64,000 nucleotides of DNA from Vitis vinifera (Eukaryota; Streptophyta; Magnoliopsida; Vitales; Vitaceae), in assembly GCF_030704535.1 (NCBI RefSeq), contig NC_081807.1:847001-911000 (forward strand), in the 5' to 3' direction. The notes under the pieces were generated by a model that was not told the DNA's origin, searched no databases, and worked only from the letters and a program-made list of their open reading frames with translations. Below are positions 11,335 to 22,900 of the stretch, in pieces. The position numbers and the translations under genes were made by a program. The first letter of the stretch is position 1; every line of letters starts with the position of its first letter.

Positions 11335-12049
11335 ATCCTGCATCATGATTGCTTCCCACGATTCCTCCAGGGCCATCAAAGGGGGGCCTAGCTCCCTTAT
11401 CTTTGAATTGGAAGCTAACTCGGAGTGTAGCATGTGATTCATCTCGAACCCTTTCAAAGGTGAAGTTTGAGACACCAGCCTACTGGTTGAAACCATTTGT
11501 AATTGGGTCCTCAGGGTGGGAGCCATGGAAGACGATATAGTGTATGCATCTAGTCAGGGGGCCATTTCGCGTCTCCTGGGTAGAAAGCATAATGGTTGCC
11601 TATATTGAGATGGTTCTGGCCATGGGGGTTGATAGTGTTTGAGCCAGGGGGGTGGTCTGGGACTCCACATCTTGGCCTGGACATCTGCGTGACTGACAGA
11701 GTCTCAAGAATGTCTAGGATTTCGGTGGGGTTCAGATGGTAAAAGGTCTGGAAGACTTTAATGGCAGACTCCAAGGCATCATCAAACTCATCAGTGTTGG
11801 TTTGGGAATAATGGGTAGAGCTCAGTTATCCATAACGTTGAAGGTACTGCTTCACCTTCTGGATGCCTTCCATTTTGTCTCCCTTTTTAGACCCCTTCAG
11901 ATGCTTGAAAGACCTAAAGCTCTCCAGCTTGAAGGACCCAAAGGGGGAAGTTGCCTGAGAAAGGAAAGGGAGGGGGAGGGGGAGGAGGAGGAAGAGAGAA
12001 GAAAGAACAAGATAGAGCAAGAGAGAAACTACAGGGTACCAGGCGCCAT
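11335..12049 (-). pseudogene. Broken matrixin copy, N-terminal two thirds
   Basis: The minus strand starts at the conserved ATGGCGCC (12049) and shows the signal peptide, LESFRSFKHLKGSKKGDK, the prodomain, the cysteine switch PRCGVPDHPP and the start of the catalytic domain. An insertion right after codon 3 shifts the frame, there is a stop after LQRYG, and further shifts follow, so the homology is spread over three frames. It ends near the ARPPFDGPGG-like segment. The HExxHxxGxxH site is missing altogether. It occupies the same place relative to the PPR gene as the broken matrixin at 31879 does on the opposite arm. Confidence 0.85.
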
Positions 12050-12059
12050 GGCTGACCAC

Positions 12060-12980
12060 CTTGGCATTACAACACTTCAGTTAGGTGTATTTATGAACAT
12101 TCCTTAAAAAATTATGGAAGGTGAATAATCTGTACTGTAATCTGTCTTAATTTCTTAATTAATCCAATTAACATTCTCCCAAAGTTACCATATATGGATT
12201 TGGTCCGAGGATATTCATATTCAATGCTAGATTTCAATATCAGTGGAAAGGAAAACTAAACAACCAGGCAATTGGGGAGCCTCGTGAAAGGAAAAGATGA
12301 GATTTTTTCCTTGTTTTCTTCTTTTTCTTGTTTGTTCATTTCACAAATTATCAAAAAAGTTCCCATTCGAGACTCACTACAGGTTTTGAAGATTGGATGA
12401 GATTCCCCCATAATTTTTCCTTTTGGGAATTTGTGAAGCAGTCAAAGATTTGGGAATGGTTGTGGAAATGAAGAAAATGAAAATCAATGAACCAATTTTT
12501 AGGTAAGAGAATTGTTAAAACTTTCAACTCAACTTTGTCTCATCCATCATTTTTTTTTTTAATTTTTTTTTCAATAAAACCTTTCAGCCTCATCCATCGA
12601 AACCCTAACCCTCTTCTTCAATTCCATTTTTCTCTTCTTTCCTTTTTTTTTTTTTTCATTTTTTTCATCATTTCTTTTTCCCTCTTTCCCTATAATACAT
12701 ACTAAAATTAAAAAACAAAGAAAAAAAAGAAAACATAAGAGAGAAGTGAAGGGGTATGTAGCCCTTTTGAAAATTTCAAACTTTCTTGCTAATGAATTGA
12801 AACATAGAGCCTATGAAGACTAGTGAAACCAGAGATATTCAGGAGAATTTGTTTATTATTTCATTGAGTATCAAAGGTATTTCCTGGTTAAAGTATACTA
12901 AAGAAGCTATCAAGGTAATGGAGGCATAAATTTACAACATATTCTTAAGGGTACTGATACAAAACCTGTAACTTGAAGAC
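12060..12980. other. Intergenic DNA
   Basis: No gene seen. T-rich tracts lie at 12540-12670. Short blocks such as AGGTTTTGAAGATTGG (12382 onward) recur inverted near 31530 and 32975, marking this as part of the duplicated arms. Confidence 0.6.
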
Positions 12981-12999
12981 GAAAGGTGGAATCATCAAC

Positions 13000-13460
13000 T
13001 TTTCACCCATTTTGTTGCAGCAACAAAAACAGAATTTCCTTGATGACCTCCATTGACTCCCTTGCTATTGGGTTGGGGAATTCCTCAGCCATCTTATGGA
13101 GCTTCATTTCAATGGTTCTGAGTCTTCTGACCATTCAAGTTTCACCACCTACCGCCTTCCCAGAAAAGAAAATAGCAGTTTGTAGTGAGCTGTATTGAAG
13201 AGCATATGAAGGGCAACTTCCCTTATATATCATTATACCGAGAAATTATCTGCCCTCTTATGCTTGAGCAGCTACAAGAAAAGTGTATGCTGAGATTTTC
13301 GCCTCATGAAGTTGTCTTTATTCTCAGTGTAACCAAACAATTCGAGGCTCAGCCCTGAAGGTACCCAGTAGGCAATTCTTAGAGCCATCTTATCAGGAAA
13401 TGCAGAGCCAATTCTATACCTTCCTGGCCCTCCCCATTCGAAATCTTCAATGATTTGCAA
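13000..13460 (-). other. Possible exon remnants of an unrecognised gene
   Basis: Two protein-like minus-strand segments. One runs from about 13460 to 13272 (IIEDFEWGGPGRYRIGSAFP..., then ALRIAYWVPSGLSLELFGYT) and has a preceding purine-rich context. The other runs from about 13143 to 13012 (MVRRLRTIEMKLHKMAEEF..., ending LLLQQNG and a stop). Composition and lack of stops look coding, and splice-like AG/GT sites occur between them, but I could not assign a family or link them with confidence. They lie downstream of the PPR gene on the same strand. They could be the tail of a degenerate or multi-exon gene. Confidence 0.3.
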
Positions 13461-13605
13461 TCATTTAATCACTAGCAATTTAAGACATGAATAAGCCTGC
13501 AGTAAGTTAAGAATGGAATCTGATATCTTCAATGTTATGTAGATTCCAGGACCTCCAGCCCAGATTAAAATAAGTACTTTCATTTGCTGCCAAGTTTCCT
13601 TCAAT

Positions 13606-15081
13606 TCAACTTGTAATCTCTATCCAACTGCGTCCAACATCTTTCTTTAAACCACTTTCCTTCATCAACTCCCTCAGCTGCCCAATCTCATCCCACATAC
13701 TGAATTTAGCATACATATTTGATAACAGAACATAGATCCCGACATTATGAGGATCCATCTCAAGTGCCTTGTGAGCAGCCAATTTACCCAATTCAACATT
13801 TCCAAATTCGTTGCAAGCATTAAGCAAAGCCCCCCACATTGAGATACTGTAACTGCCATTCTCTTTAAGTGTCATCTCATTCACCATCTTCCATGCCTTC
13901 TCCAACTCACCAGCCCTGCAAAGCAAATCAACTACACAACTGTAATGCTCTGGGCCAGGTTCCAATCCAAAGTCACTGACCATGGACTCAAAATACTTAA
14001 TTCCAAGTTTCACATGGCCAGTGTGTCCACAAGCAGAGATGACAGTCACAAATGCCACCCCATCTGGCCTTATCCCTTCCCTCAACATCTCTTTGTACAA
14101 CTCAATTACTTTTTCAAAATGCCCATTTCTACCACATACAGCAAGCATTGAGGTCCACAGAACAACATCTCTCTTTCTCTCCCCCTTGTATCCAAAGCCT
14201 GCCAAATTGAAGACTTGCCAAGCCTTCTCCACTGAGCCACACTTACCATACATTTCAATCAAAGAACTCTGCAAAAAGACATCAGCTTCCACATCAGAAA
14301 CCTTACGGATCACACTCCCATGAACCTGCCTACCCAATTCAATTGCGGACAGACCAGCACATGAGCGTAACATTGCTGACAATGTGAAATGATCACAATT
14401 CAAATTCAATGAACGCATCTTTCGAACGAAGTCAAGCCCTTCAACCCACAGCTTAGCCTCACCATAACCTGATAATAGTGCATTTGCACAAACAGTGTTC
14501 TTGACAGGAATTTCATCGAACACCATTGCTGCGTCATTGATAAGCGACAATTTAGCATACATATCAACCAGAGCACTACCCACAAAAACACTTGACAACC
14601 AACCTGATTTTTCAACACGGGCATGTATCTGTGCACCAAATTTAACGTTTTTCATGGAACATGAAGCCACTAAAGAACAACAAAAACTATATGTATCTAA
14701 AGGAACCCCATTGGTATGCATGAAAGAGAAGGTTTGCAGAGCCAAAAAAGAAAACCCACTTCGACAATAATCGGATAGAATCATATTGAAGGGCAATGGG
14801 TCTGTGGAGTTGATGCAGTTGAGCAAGGTGGTGAAGGTTTTAGAGTTGTTTCTATGAAGGCATGTGGTGTATGTGAAGATGAGTTTGCTCTGACAACTAA
14901 GGGAGATGAAGAGCAAGCCTGTTCTAAGTAGATGAGCATGAAGCTTCTTAATGCCTCTCACATTCTTAGTTTGAGAACAATGACGCAAGAATCCTTTGAT
15001 GGAATCGAACTTCTGTGTAGAATGCCAGTTAGACATCAATGGCGGAATCCAATGGCTTTGGGATTGCAGACCATCAATCAA
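13606..15081 (-). CDS. Pentatricopeptide repeat protein, PLS class, E type
   Basis: Intronless 491-residue PPR protein. It starts MIDGLQSQSHWIPP; a second in-frame ATG gives MSNWHST. PLS-type helical repeats are visible throughout, e.g. QIHARVEKSGWLSSVFVGSA, SSLIEMYGKCGSVEKAWQVF, VVLWTSMLAVCGRNGHFEKV and SCVVDLLCRAGELEKAWKMV. The C-terminus has an E motif (MWGALLNACNEFGNVELGK...) and the beginning of an E+ motif (KKDVGRSWIEI), without a DYW domain. PLS-E proteins bind specific organellar transcripts and usually act in C-to-U editing with a partner supplying the deaminase domain. Plastid or mitochondrial targeting is expected but not shown. A broken copy of the first part lies at 31017-31397 on the other arm, and crumbs at 43563 and 53060. 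Confidence 0.9.
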   Translation of the reverse strand: MIDGLQSQSHWIPPLMSNWHSTQKFDSIKGFLRHCSQTKNVRGIKKLHAHLLRTGLLFISLSCQSKLIFTYTTCLHRNNSKTFTTLLNCINSTDPLPFNMILSDYCRSGFSFLALQTFSFMHTNGVPLDTYSFCCSLVASCSMKNVKFGAQIHARVEKSGWLSSVFVGSALVDMYAKLSLINDAAMVFDEIPVKNTVCANALLSGYGEAKLWVEGLDFVRKMRSLNLNCDHFTLSAMLRSCAGLSAIELGRQVHGSVIRKVSDVEADVFLQSSLIEMYGKCGSVEKAWQVFNLAGFGYKGERKRDVVLWTSMLAVCGRNGHFEKVIELYKEMLREGIRPDGVAFVTVISACGHTGHVKLGIKYFESMVSDFGLEPGPEHYSCVVDLLCRAGELEKAWKMVNEMTLKENGSYSISMWGALLNACNEFGNVELGKLAAHKALEMDPHNVGIYVLLSNMYAKFSMWDEIGQLRELMKESGLKKDVGRSWIEITS

Positions 15082-15619
15082 AGTTCTCCATCACATCAAA
15101 ACGCCGTCGTATTCTGCATCTCCATCTAGAAACGCCTCCATTCCTTCCTCTGCTGAACAAAGCTGCAAGGTGTAGGGTTCTGGTTTCTCTTCGGAGGTAC
15201 AGAGAAAACGTCATTGTTTAATAAAACGGCGTTGCTTACCCTTCTCCGTTTGACATATTTCCTAATGAAACGGCGTCGTTTTAGATTCTCCGTTTCTTTC
15301 TTCCTTGCAGCTAATAAAGAATCAAGAATGTAACTGCAACTTTTTTACCTGAGAAAATCTTTGATAATCCTACTTCCATTTTCCATATGATTTGATGGGT
15401 CTAATTGTTTATCAAATATCCCAAAAAAAAATTTCATAAGAAAGAAGAAACAGAAGAGATTCTATTTGAATGTTTTGTATGGAGAGATCTGACTCTCAGC
15501 TTTGTCTATACAAAAATTTATAGATTACAATGAGTGGAAATGAAACAACCAAGTCCTCTTAATTCAAAATTTGGGACACTGGCTCACAGATCAATGTTGT
15601 TAGAGATCCTCTGCTTTCA
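15082..15619. other. PPR upstream region and SAUR 3' flank
   Basis: No gene. 15082-15300 holds the PPR leader with several AAACGGCGT-type motifs. 15420-15619 is the 3' flank of the SAUR at 15620 and reappears inverted after the SAUR at 30146 (30431-30660). Confidence 0.6.
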
Positions 15620-15904
15620 TCAGCAATTCAAACTACAAGTGACATCAATGAAGGCTTCTTCTGTGCATGGGATTGTGAGGCCTCCCCTTGGATGATCAAA
15701 CCCGAACTCTTCCTCTGCCTGACTCAATAAGTTCTGAAATGAAGGATCCTTCAAGTAAGAAACCGGCACCAGAAATCGCTTCTTCTGGTCTTCTCCCACA
15801 TAGACAGCAAAATAACCTTTTGGTACATTTTTTATCTCTCCACCCATCCGCACTCGCTGTAGGATCTGCTTAGCGTTAACGATCCCAGGCAATCGAAAGC
15901 CCAT
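15620..15904 (-). CDS. SAUR protein, A type (94 aa)
   Basis: Small auxin-up RNA protein (auxin-inducible family, like the soybean 15A/X10A group). Known family role: SAURs inhibit PP2C-D phosphatases and so keep plasma-membrane H+-ATPases active, promoting cell expansion; transcripts are rapidly induced by auxin. Seen here: [16 protein letters not shown]-terminus, then the SAUR core [13 protein letters not shown] (26-38), [20 protein letters not shown] and [16 protein letters not shown], with a short tail ending LNC. It differs by five residues from the A gene at 30146, its mirror partner across the inverted duplication. It lies upstream of the PPR gene on the same strand and forms a pair with the B gene at 17159. 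Confidence 0.95.
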   Translation of the reverse strand: MGFRLPGIVNAKQILQRVRMGGEIKNVPKGYFAVYVGEDQKKRFLVPVSYLKDPSFQNLLSQAEEEFGFDHPRGGLTIPCTEEAFIDVTCSLNC

Positions 15905-16010
15905 GATTGTATGAATTCAGAAAAGTAATGGTAAGGAAAATTGTTCTCTAAGATGTCTTACGATAAGAAAACTCTGGCAGTGGGATGCCATATTTGTAGG
16001 ATGAGTGGAA

Positions 16011-16147
16011 TATATATAGAGGAAGAAAACTCTGAACGGACAGTCTTCTCAAATGGAGTTGGTGGTGAAGAGAAGTCTCTGAATAGGGTCCATCTCTGGA
16101 CATTCAACACAAGGGTTCACATGGCTTTGCCTCCCAGCTAATAATAA
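16011..16147 (-). promoter_or_regulatory. Shared SAUR promoter module (A, 15620)
   Basis: Minus strand: GCTGGGAGGCAAAGCCATGTG (16117-16137), a GGACCC-type motif, and TATATATA at 16011-16018 about 110 bp before the ATG. Confidence 0.75.
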
Positions 16148-17158
16148 GATCTTGCTGGGATGCATTCATGGCCTACTGCTTAATTAACAGAACAAACTTG
16201 AGAAGCCACTTGAAATTGCTAGCTATTTATTATTATATGCTGGTCAATGAGATCAACTGACATGGTGGGGACTGTGGATTTGGATCAGCCAACTGGTAGG
16301 GACTATATTCATTCCATTAACCATTGCCTTCCAGTGGTATATGTCTAAGCCTGTATGGGTTCTTATAAACATGAAAACTATCAGTGATACATTTGCTATG
16401 AAACTATCACATACTAAAAAGGAACACAAAGTATAAGCTCATGTGACAATGTTTCTTGAAATGATAGCCTCACAAAAAATCATACCGTACAAGTGTCCCT
16501 GTCAATGGGTTTAACAACTGAGAGAAGCATAAAATAAATTTAGGTTAATCTTCCTGCTCACTCATGAGAAATTCAAACTGCAATTTAGATCTTGATATTC
16601 TTAGAAAAATGATAGTATTTTGGAGATAGTAACTTGAAATGGGGGTTCTTGTTTTCAGTTTCCCTTTCTTAGTTAATCTTCCTATTTAAAAAGCCTTTTT
16701 TTTCTTATTCGAGTTGAGTTTGGTTCAGGTTGCAGCCATGGACACTCGTTATAAAAACTTGTTTCATGCAGTTAGAATTGAAATATCTAGCACTCGACTC
16801 TCTGACTTTTTTCTTCTTTCTTGTTATAATTTCATAATGCAAGCATTTGGGAAGCAGAGTTACAATCATATACATCTGTTTGGGGGTTCAGTTCAAAAAT
16901 CTGAAACCAGAATGTGATGAGAAAAACCTGTACTGAATGGCTGCTGGAGAACTAAAAAGGGATAAGGAAAAGTAAAGCTATTCAATTAATATGAAGACAT
17001 TTGACTGTATCAAATTGCTTTATAGAAAAATACAAGAACTTTACATTGTTCTCAGTACCAAAAGTCCTATCTCTCAATGATAAAAAATTTCTTTGTGGTC
17101 AGAGGAGTTAGAGATTCAGAGTCCTTCAGACTGGTTGTCTAGAGATTTTCCCAGTTGC
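16148..17158. other. Distal A-gene flank, then B-gene 3' flank
   Basis: No gene. 16260-16450 matches, inverted, the distal flank of other A genes (20820-20985, 29575-29800), including the ACTATATTCATTCC and GCTCATGTGA-type blocks. From about 16990 it is the 3' flank of the B gene. Confidence 0.6.
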
Positions 17159-17446
17159 TCATGAGCAATTCAAACTGAAAGTTAGATCAATGAAGGCTTC
17201 TTCTCTGCATGGGATTGTGAGAGCACCAAGTGGATGATCAAACCCGAACTCTTCCTCAGCTTGACTTAGCAAGTTCTGGAATGAAGGATGCTTCAAGTAT
17301 GAAATTGGAATCACAAATCTCTTCTTTTGATATTCTCCAACATAGATAGGAACATGGCCTTTAGGCACATTTGTGGACTCTGGAGAAGAAAGAATGCGTC
17401 TCAGGATCTGCTTTGCAGGAATAATCCTCTGAAAACGTATGGCCAT
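17159..17446 (-). CDS. SAUR protein, B type (95 aa)
   Basis: [19 protein letters not shown], then [33 protein letters not shown] and [16 protein letters not shown]. The true start is the ATG at 17446; the three codons before it (TTG ATA CTC) are open but not initiating. Relative to the commonest B sequence it carries S20, I34, Y39, A75 and F90. It is the first gene of the minus-strand B-A pair, with starts 1.54 kb apart. That is the same spacing as in the plus-strand B-A units. Confidence 0.95.
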   Translation of the reverse strand: MAIRFQRIIPAKQILRRILSSPESTNVPKGHVPIYVGEYQKKRFVIPISYLKHPSFQNLLSQAEEEFGFDHPLGALTIPCREEAFIDLTFSLNCS

Positions 17447-17562
17447 GAGTATCAAACTTAATTCCTCGAAAAATGATGGTGGGAAATGGATTTCAAAGAA
17501 TTTGGAAAACAGGAATTAAGAAAAGCTATGAGACTTGCTGGGCATATGCCCCCTTACAATAG

Positions 17563-17699
17563 GTATATTTATAGAACAAATGCTATAAAGCCACCACTCT
17601 CAAATGGAATGGGCGGAGAAGAGTTAACTACAATGGGGGACCCTTGAAGGAGATGCATCACAAGGGATCACATGGCTTTGCCTCCCAATGAATAATAAG
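17563..17699 (-). promoter_or_regulatory. Shared SAUR promoter module (B, 17159)
   Basis: Minus strand: TTGGGAGGCAAAGCCATGTG, an AAGGGTCCCC motif, and TATTTATAG at 17566-17574. Confidence 0.75.
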
Positions 17700-18387
17700 C
17701 TTTTCATAGCATTCATAATGATATATATTTGTTGGTTTGCCAAGGCCTACCACAGCCAGTCTCCACCAGTACTAGTTGTGGTACATGTTAGGACACCTTC
17801 AAGTGAGAACAAACAAGTTACATTGTCATGGATTACACATAATGGTCAGATTTACAGCTTCCTCACCAGTACTCTCCCAATCTAGATGCTGTCATTGTAT
17901 TTTAAGTCTTGTGATGAACATGAACATGAACATATATTTAAAGTATGTTCACATTTCCTCAATAAAAACAGGCCTGCCCCATAAAAATTGCAGTAAATAT
18001 GATCAAACTTATCATAGGGATTTTCAGGGGAACCTTGTTAATAAACCTGCATGTCAAAATTGATCATAACCAGTTGATTTGCATGCATTTTCAAACTTCA
18101 CTTTTTGAACATAGTGAGGCATCTGTGTCAAGGAAAGGCCAATTGAGGAGAAAAAAACACAGAAGGAAAAGGACATTACAATCCTTTTATTATTTTTTTC
18201 AATCAGATATGATAATTGTGAAGCAATCCTTAATGAAATATTGAGCTTTTGGTTGACAAATTCTTACAAAGAAGAACTAGGTAAGTCAGAAATCAGTCAG
18301 TTGAAGATTCAACTGGAAGAAGTTAAGAGTATGATAGGCCTAGGCATAGATGACAGTTCAAATCCCCTTCTAGATACGGAAACATGA
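17700..18387. other. Spacer at the centre of the inverted duplication
   Basis: No gene. It lies between the divergent B genes at 17446 and 19817 and contains diverged distal B-gene flank. Confidence 0.5.
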
Positions 18388-18965
18388 TGTTAAGAAGTGT
18401 CCCAAATTCTTAATCAGTATAGATTCCTCTTTTGTAAAAAAATAGGTTGATATATTATTGTAATATTAGACTTCCTTATAGAATAAGGAAGGTTGTTGAA
18501 AATATTTCTATAAATATTGTAGGTCATGTGGGGAAAAAGTTATGAGATGGAGATGGGTTAATAAAGACTATATGGGGTGGATAGAGACGTGAAGAAGAAC
18601 GGGAGGTACCTAGTGGAGCGAGATGACTCGTGGTAGGGTAAGGATACGAAGAGTGGGGAAACATGGGATGTTTCAGCACCCAATAGTTGTATCTGGTTTT
18701 GTCTTTTGTAATGTTCTGATTCTATCATTTGTAATGTTCTCTATTGTATAGTGGAATGATTCTTTCTCATCTGTGGACGTAGGCACCCAATAGTTGTATC
18801 TAATTTTGTCCACTGTAATGTTCTGGTTCTGTCATCTGTAGTGTTTTCTATTGTATAGTGGAATGATTCTTTTTCATCCATGGACGTAAACATGATTGGT
18901 TGAACCACCTTAAAACCTTGTATTCCATTTGTGTTGATTATTTTTTTTTCTTTGTGTTCTTAATT
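18388..18965 (+). mobile_element. LTR relic, copia-like
   Basis: Begins TGTTAAGAAGTGTCCC. It contains a run typical of plant copia LTRs (TATTTCTATAAATATTGTAG, a GTGGAATGATTCTTT block, GTGGACGTA) and ends near a GAACCACCTTAAAAC segment. About 105 bp are tandemly duplicated (18674-18779 and 18780-18888). No internal retroelement genes are next to it, so it is a solo or truncated LTR. I could not fix the right end or a target duplication. Confidence 0.5.
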
Positions 18966-19569
18966 AATGATGTTTGCATCAAAGCTTCCGCCTCCATAAC
19001 ACATGAATATTTCTATCCTCTAAAGTCAGATCTAAGGCTCTTTAAATATCATATACCAAAAGGCTCTTCATGTTCCTGCAACATTTTGCAAGTCAAGACA
19101 GTGAGGCAGTCAGGCACAAAAAATAGATTATAATCAATAAATTTGGGTAGGTATTTTGGGAACATCTGTTGCAAACCAACTCAGTGTGCCCATTTATGAA
19201 TAATGCATGCCTTTTATTTTGACTTGGTGCTCCTGAACTACATCTTTCAAAGTCCATGATCTTTCTTTCGAGTTCTTTATACAGAGCATCACAGAACAAT
19301 AGCATATGATATGTTAGTTAGGCACTTAGTCAAATTTTTGTCCCCCCAGATTTAATGCTGAAATTCATACCATCACTGTGAGGAAACAAGAAACATCATC
19401 ACATGAGACAATAGCTTGTTGTTCCAGTATATCCAAATGATCAGTTGCATATAATCAGTCGGATGCAATACAAAGATAATAATTTCAAGTGGTCCTCTGC
19501 TGTTTGTTCAATTAAAGAGGCAGGCCATGGTGAAGAAACAAATATATACCAGTATGAAAGCTATCAAAA
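18966..19569. other. Distal upstream region of the B gene at 19817
   Basis: No gene. 19262-19430 (CATCACAGAACAATAGCATATG... through AACATCATCACATGAG) is a block repeated upstream of most plus-strand B genes: about 22575, 25800, 28070, 47905 and 57015. Confidence 0.6.
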
Positions 19570-19700
19570 TCTTATAATTAGTTGGGAGGCAAATCCATGT
19601 GATGCCTTGTGACATATCTCCTTCAAGGGACCCCATTGTAGTATTCTCTTCTCCACCTATTCCATTGGACTGGCCTTGTGGCATTTGTTCTATAAATACA
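19570..19700 (+). promoter_or_regulatory. Shared SAUR promoter module (B, 19817)
   Basis: GTTGGGAGGCAAATCCATGTG (19581 onward), AAGGGACCCCATTGTAG, and TATAAATA at 19691-19698. Confidence 0.75.
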
Positions 19701-19816
19701 CTTATTCCAAGGGTATACATCCACCAAGTCTCCAAGCTTTTCTTAATTCTTGTTTTTGAAAACTCTTTGAAATCCATCTCTGACCATCATTTTTCAAGGA
19801 ATTAAGTTTGAAACTC

Positions 19817-20104
19817 ATGGCCATCCACTTTCAGAGGATTATTCCTGCCAAGCAGATCCTGAGACGCATTCTTCCATCTGCAGAGTCCACAAATGTGCCC
19901 AAAGGCCATGTTCCTGTCTATGTTGGAGAGACTCAAAAGAAGAGATTTGTGATTCCAATTTCATACTTGAAGCATCCTTCATTCCAGAACTTGCTAAGCC
20001 AGGCTGCGGAAGAGTTCGGGTTTGACCATCCCCTAGGTGGTCTCACAATTCCATGCAGAGAAGAAGCCTTCATTGATCTAACTTGCAGATTGGATTGCTC
20101 ATAA
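19817..20104 (+). CDS. SAUR protein, B type (95 aa)
   Basis: First gene of tandem unit 1. The core SAUR motifs are complete ([33 protein letters not shown]). It is the most diverged plus-strand B copy here, with H4, A22, A64 (SQAAEE), R91 and D93. Translation starts at the ATG at 19817, nine bases after an in-frame TTG. The partner A gene starts 1.53 kb downstream. Confidence 0.95.
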   Translation: MAIHFQRIIPAKQILRRILPSAESTNVPKGHVPVYVGETQKKRFVIPISYLKHPSFQNLLSQAAEEFGFDHPLGGLTIPCREEAFIDLTCRLDCS

Positions 20105-21110
20105 GCAAGGAGGAAAATCTCACAACCACCAGCCTGAAGGACTCTGAATCTCTAACACCACTGACCCCAAAATCCAATCCCACCAATTTTGTATCATGGA
20201 GAAATAGCCCTTTTTGTAATGAGAACAATGTAAATTTCATCTACTTTTCTGTAAAGCAAGTTGACAGTCAAATTTCTTCATATTAATTGAATCTCTCTAC
20301 TTTTTCCTTATCTTCTGTTGTCCTCCAGAAGCCATTCTAAACAAGTAATTCCATCAATCTGCAGATTCATTTGCAATACAAATACTAGCAATCCAATAGC
20401 CCAATTTTTAAGTATTTGGGATTTGACAATATAAATACTCTCTCATTCTGGTTTAATTATTATGAATGTTCACTACCTGAATCAGCACTCAGCCCTAAGA
20501 AGGAAAAAATGCTCATTAAATAGGAAAAGGAAGAGTAAGTAAGCAACAGAAACTGAAAATAACTCAATTTCACTGGGTCTAGTTCGCCATGTGTTAGGTG
20601 GTCCTTTCCATAACAGCTAAAATGCCATTGTTTTTACTGCGAATATAAAAAACCAGGAAATCCTAAATGAGTCTTAGGATCAAAATCCTTCAATACTGTT
20701 TTGACTGCTTAGTTCATTTTTCATCTCTTTTATGTTTGATTCTATTGTTTTTGACAAGGACATTTGCATAATGTGATTCCTTCTATGGCAATTATTTCAA
20801 GCAACATTATCACATGAGCTGATAATTCGTGTTCCCTTTTAGTGTATGCTAGTTTCATAGACTATATATTACAGGTGGTTTCCGTGTTTATGAGAACTCC
20901 AACAAGCTTCAGACATGTACCACAGGTACCTATGGTTAGTGGAATGAATATAGTCCCTACCAGTTGGTTGTCCAAATCCAGTCATTGATAACAAGATAAC
21001 AAGTTGCTAATAATTTCGAGTGTGCTTCTCAACTTTGTTCTGTTAATTAAGCAGTAGGCCATGAATGCATCCCAGCAAAGAAATCTCAGTATGAACACCA
21101 CCCAAATCGT
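20105..21110. other. B 3' flank and distal A flank
   Basis: No gene. 20105-20290 is a 3' flank shared with other B genes (CACCACTGACCCCAAAA, CTGTAAAGCAAGTTGACAG). 20790-20990 is the distal A block (AACATTATCACATGAGCTGA..., AACAAGCTTCAGACATGTACC). Confidence 0.65.
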
Positions 21111-21236
21111 ATTATTATTTGGGAGGCAAAACCATGTGATCCCTAGTGATGAATGGACCCTATCAGAGACTTCTCTTTACCACCATCTCTGTTGAGAATA
21201 CTGGACATACAGAACTTGCTTGCTCTATATATATGC
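21111..21236 (+). promoter_or_regulatory. Shared SAUR promoter module (A, 21342)
   Basis: TTTGGGAGGCAAAACCATGTG (21118 onward), ATGGACCCTATC, and TATATATA near 21226. Confidence 0.75.
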
Positions 21237-21341
21237 TATTCATCCTGAGGATAAGGCATCCCACCAGCCAAAGTTTTCTTGTTCTAACAGATCTTAGAGT
21301 ACCATTTTCCTTACCATTACTTTTCTGAATTCATAGAAGTC

Positions 21342-21608
21342 ATGGGTTTTGGTTTGCCTGGGATGTTTGCTGCTAAGCAGGGTGCAGAATCCAAAAATGT
21401 GCCAAAAGGCTATTTTGCTGTTTATGTGGGAGAAGCCCAGAAGAAGAGGTTTGTGGTTCCAATCTCATACTTGAAGAACCCTTCATTCCAGAACTTGTTG
21501 AGTCAGGCTGAAGAAGAGTTCGGGTTCAATCATCCAATGGGAGGTCTCACAATCCCATGCACAGAAGAGGCCTTCATTGATGTTACCAGTGGTTTGAACA
21601 GCTCATAA
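21342..21608 (+). CDS. SAUR protein, A type, short form (88 aa)
   Basis: [20 protein letters not shown]: the N-terminus lacks seven residues present in the other A proteins (the ILQxVRK stretch). The SAUR core from NVPKGYF onward is complete. Coding DNA differs from the A gene at 24624 at one base only (G68 here, Ala there). Second gene of tandem unit 1. Confidence 0.95.
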   Translation: MGFGLPGMFAAKQGAESKNVPKGYFAVYVGEAQKKRFVVPISYLKNPSFQNLLSQAEEEFGFNHPMGGLTIPCTEEAFIDVTSGLNSS

Positions 21609-22900
21609 GAGGAGAAGAGAGAGAGTCACATTGTAGTGTATAGGATGAGTAACCTCTAACACATTGACTTGTAATTTGTAAAGCAGTCCCTCCAGTTTTG
21701 AATTAAGAGGACTGGACTGTTTCATTTCCATCCATTGTAAAATTATTCTATACATTTTTCTGCAAGAACGTTGAGAGTAATATCTCTCCATATATACAAA
21801 GGTTCAAACAGAATCTCTTGGTTTCCCTTTTTTCCTGTTGATTTTGTTTCCCCTGGTTTCCACATAAAATTTGAGTAACCCGAAAAGCTCAGAAGTTTAG
21901 GCATGGATTGATGGATTAACTAGTATGCATGTGCCTATATCATAACTATTTGGGCATAATGTGATTCATTTTTCACTCAATTCAACTAAAATCAAAATAT
22001 TCAATCCAGGATTTTCTTTTCAATCACTATAAGCTGGTGAATTAACCAGATATGGAGTGACTACAAGGACCTTGGAATTTTTGGAATTATGTTGAGAATT
22101 GTCTCTAGAATTTGGGATATTAGTGAATTGTTAGACCTTAGAAATTCCGGCTTAAAAGCAAAAATCTTTTGGGAAGTCCTGTCTCAAACATTGGATCAGA
22201 GACATACTTCTGAAATTGAAGAAAAGAAATCACTAATTTATGACTCCTTCTCATCTCTTAACTGAACCCTGCATTGAAGCACTTTGGAAGTCATTTGAAG
22301 CAATTCAGCTGAAGGAAGTTATAGTATTGATGGACCTATGTATAGTCTATAGATCAAAACTTGAATCCTTCTCCTGATGAGGAAACATGAATATTTTTGT
22401 CCCCTGAGGCTAAACCTTGTGCCATAAAAATACTAAGAAAAAAATTTCTACAAATTTTGGAGTATATGTTGGAAACTAATTCAGTGTGCCCATTTATGAA
22501 TAATGCATGCTTTGTTTTTAGACTTAGGGAGTTCTTGAACTACATATTTTCAAGGTCCATAGTCTTGCTTTTGAGTTCTTTATATAAAGCATCATAGAAC
22601 AGTATCATGTGATATGTTGGTTAGGTCTTGCTTCTGTTCAAATTTTTGTCTCTGCGTATTTGATGCTGAAGCTCGGATAGTCACTGGTTCCTCACTTGTG
22701 TAGAACAAAAGACATCATCACATGAGAATATGGCTTGTTTGTTTCAGTATATCCAAATGATCAGTTGCATATATGTTATAACAGTAGGATGCGATACAAA
22801 GATAATAATTTCAAGTGGTCCTCAGCTGTCTGTTCTATCAACTGGTAGGCCATGATGAAGCAATGGATATATGACAGTATGAAAGATATGGAAATCTTAT
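21609..22900. other. A 3' flank and distal B flank
   Basis: No gene. 21609-21900 is the A-type 3' flank, nearly identical to 24891-25180. 22440-22760 is the distal B block, including ATCATCACATGAG. Confidence 0.65.
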
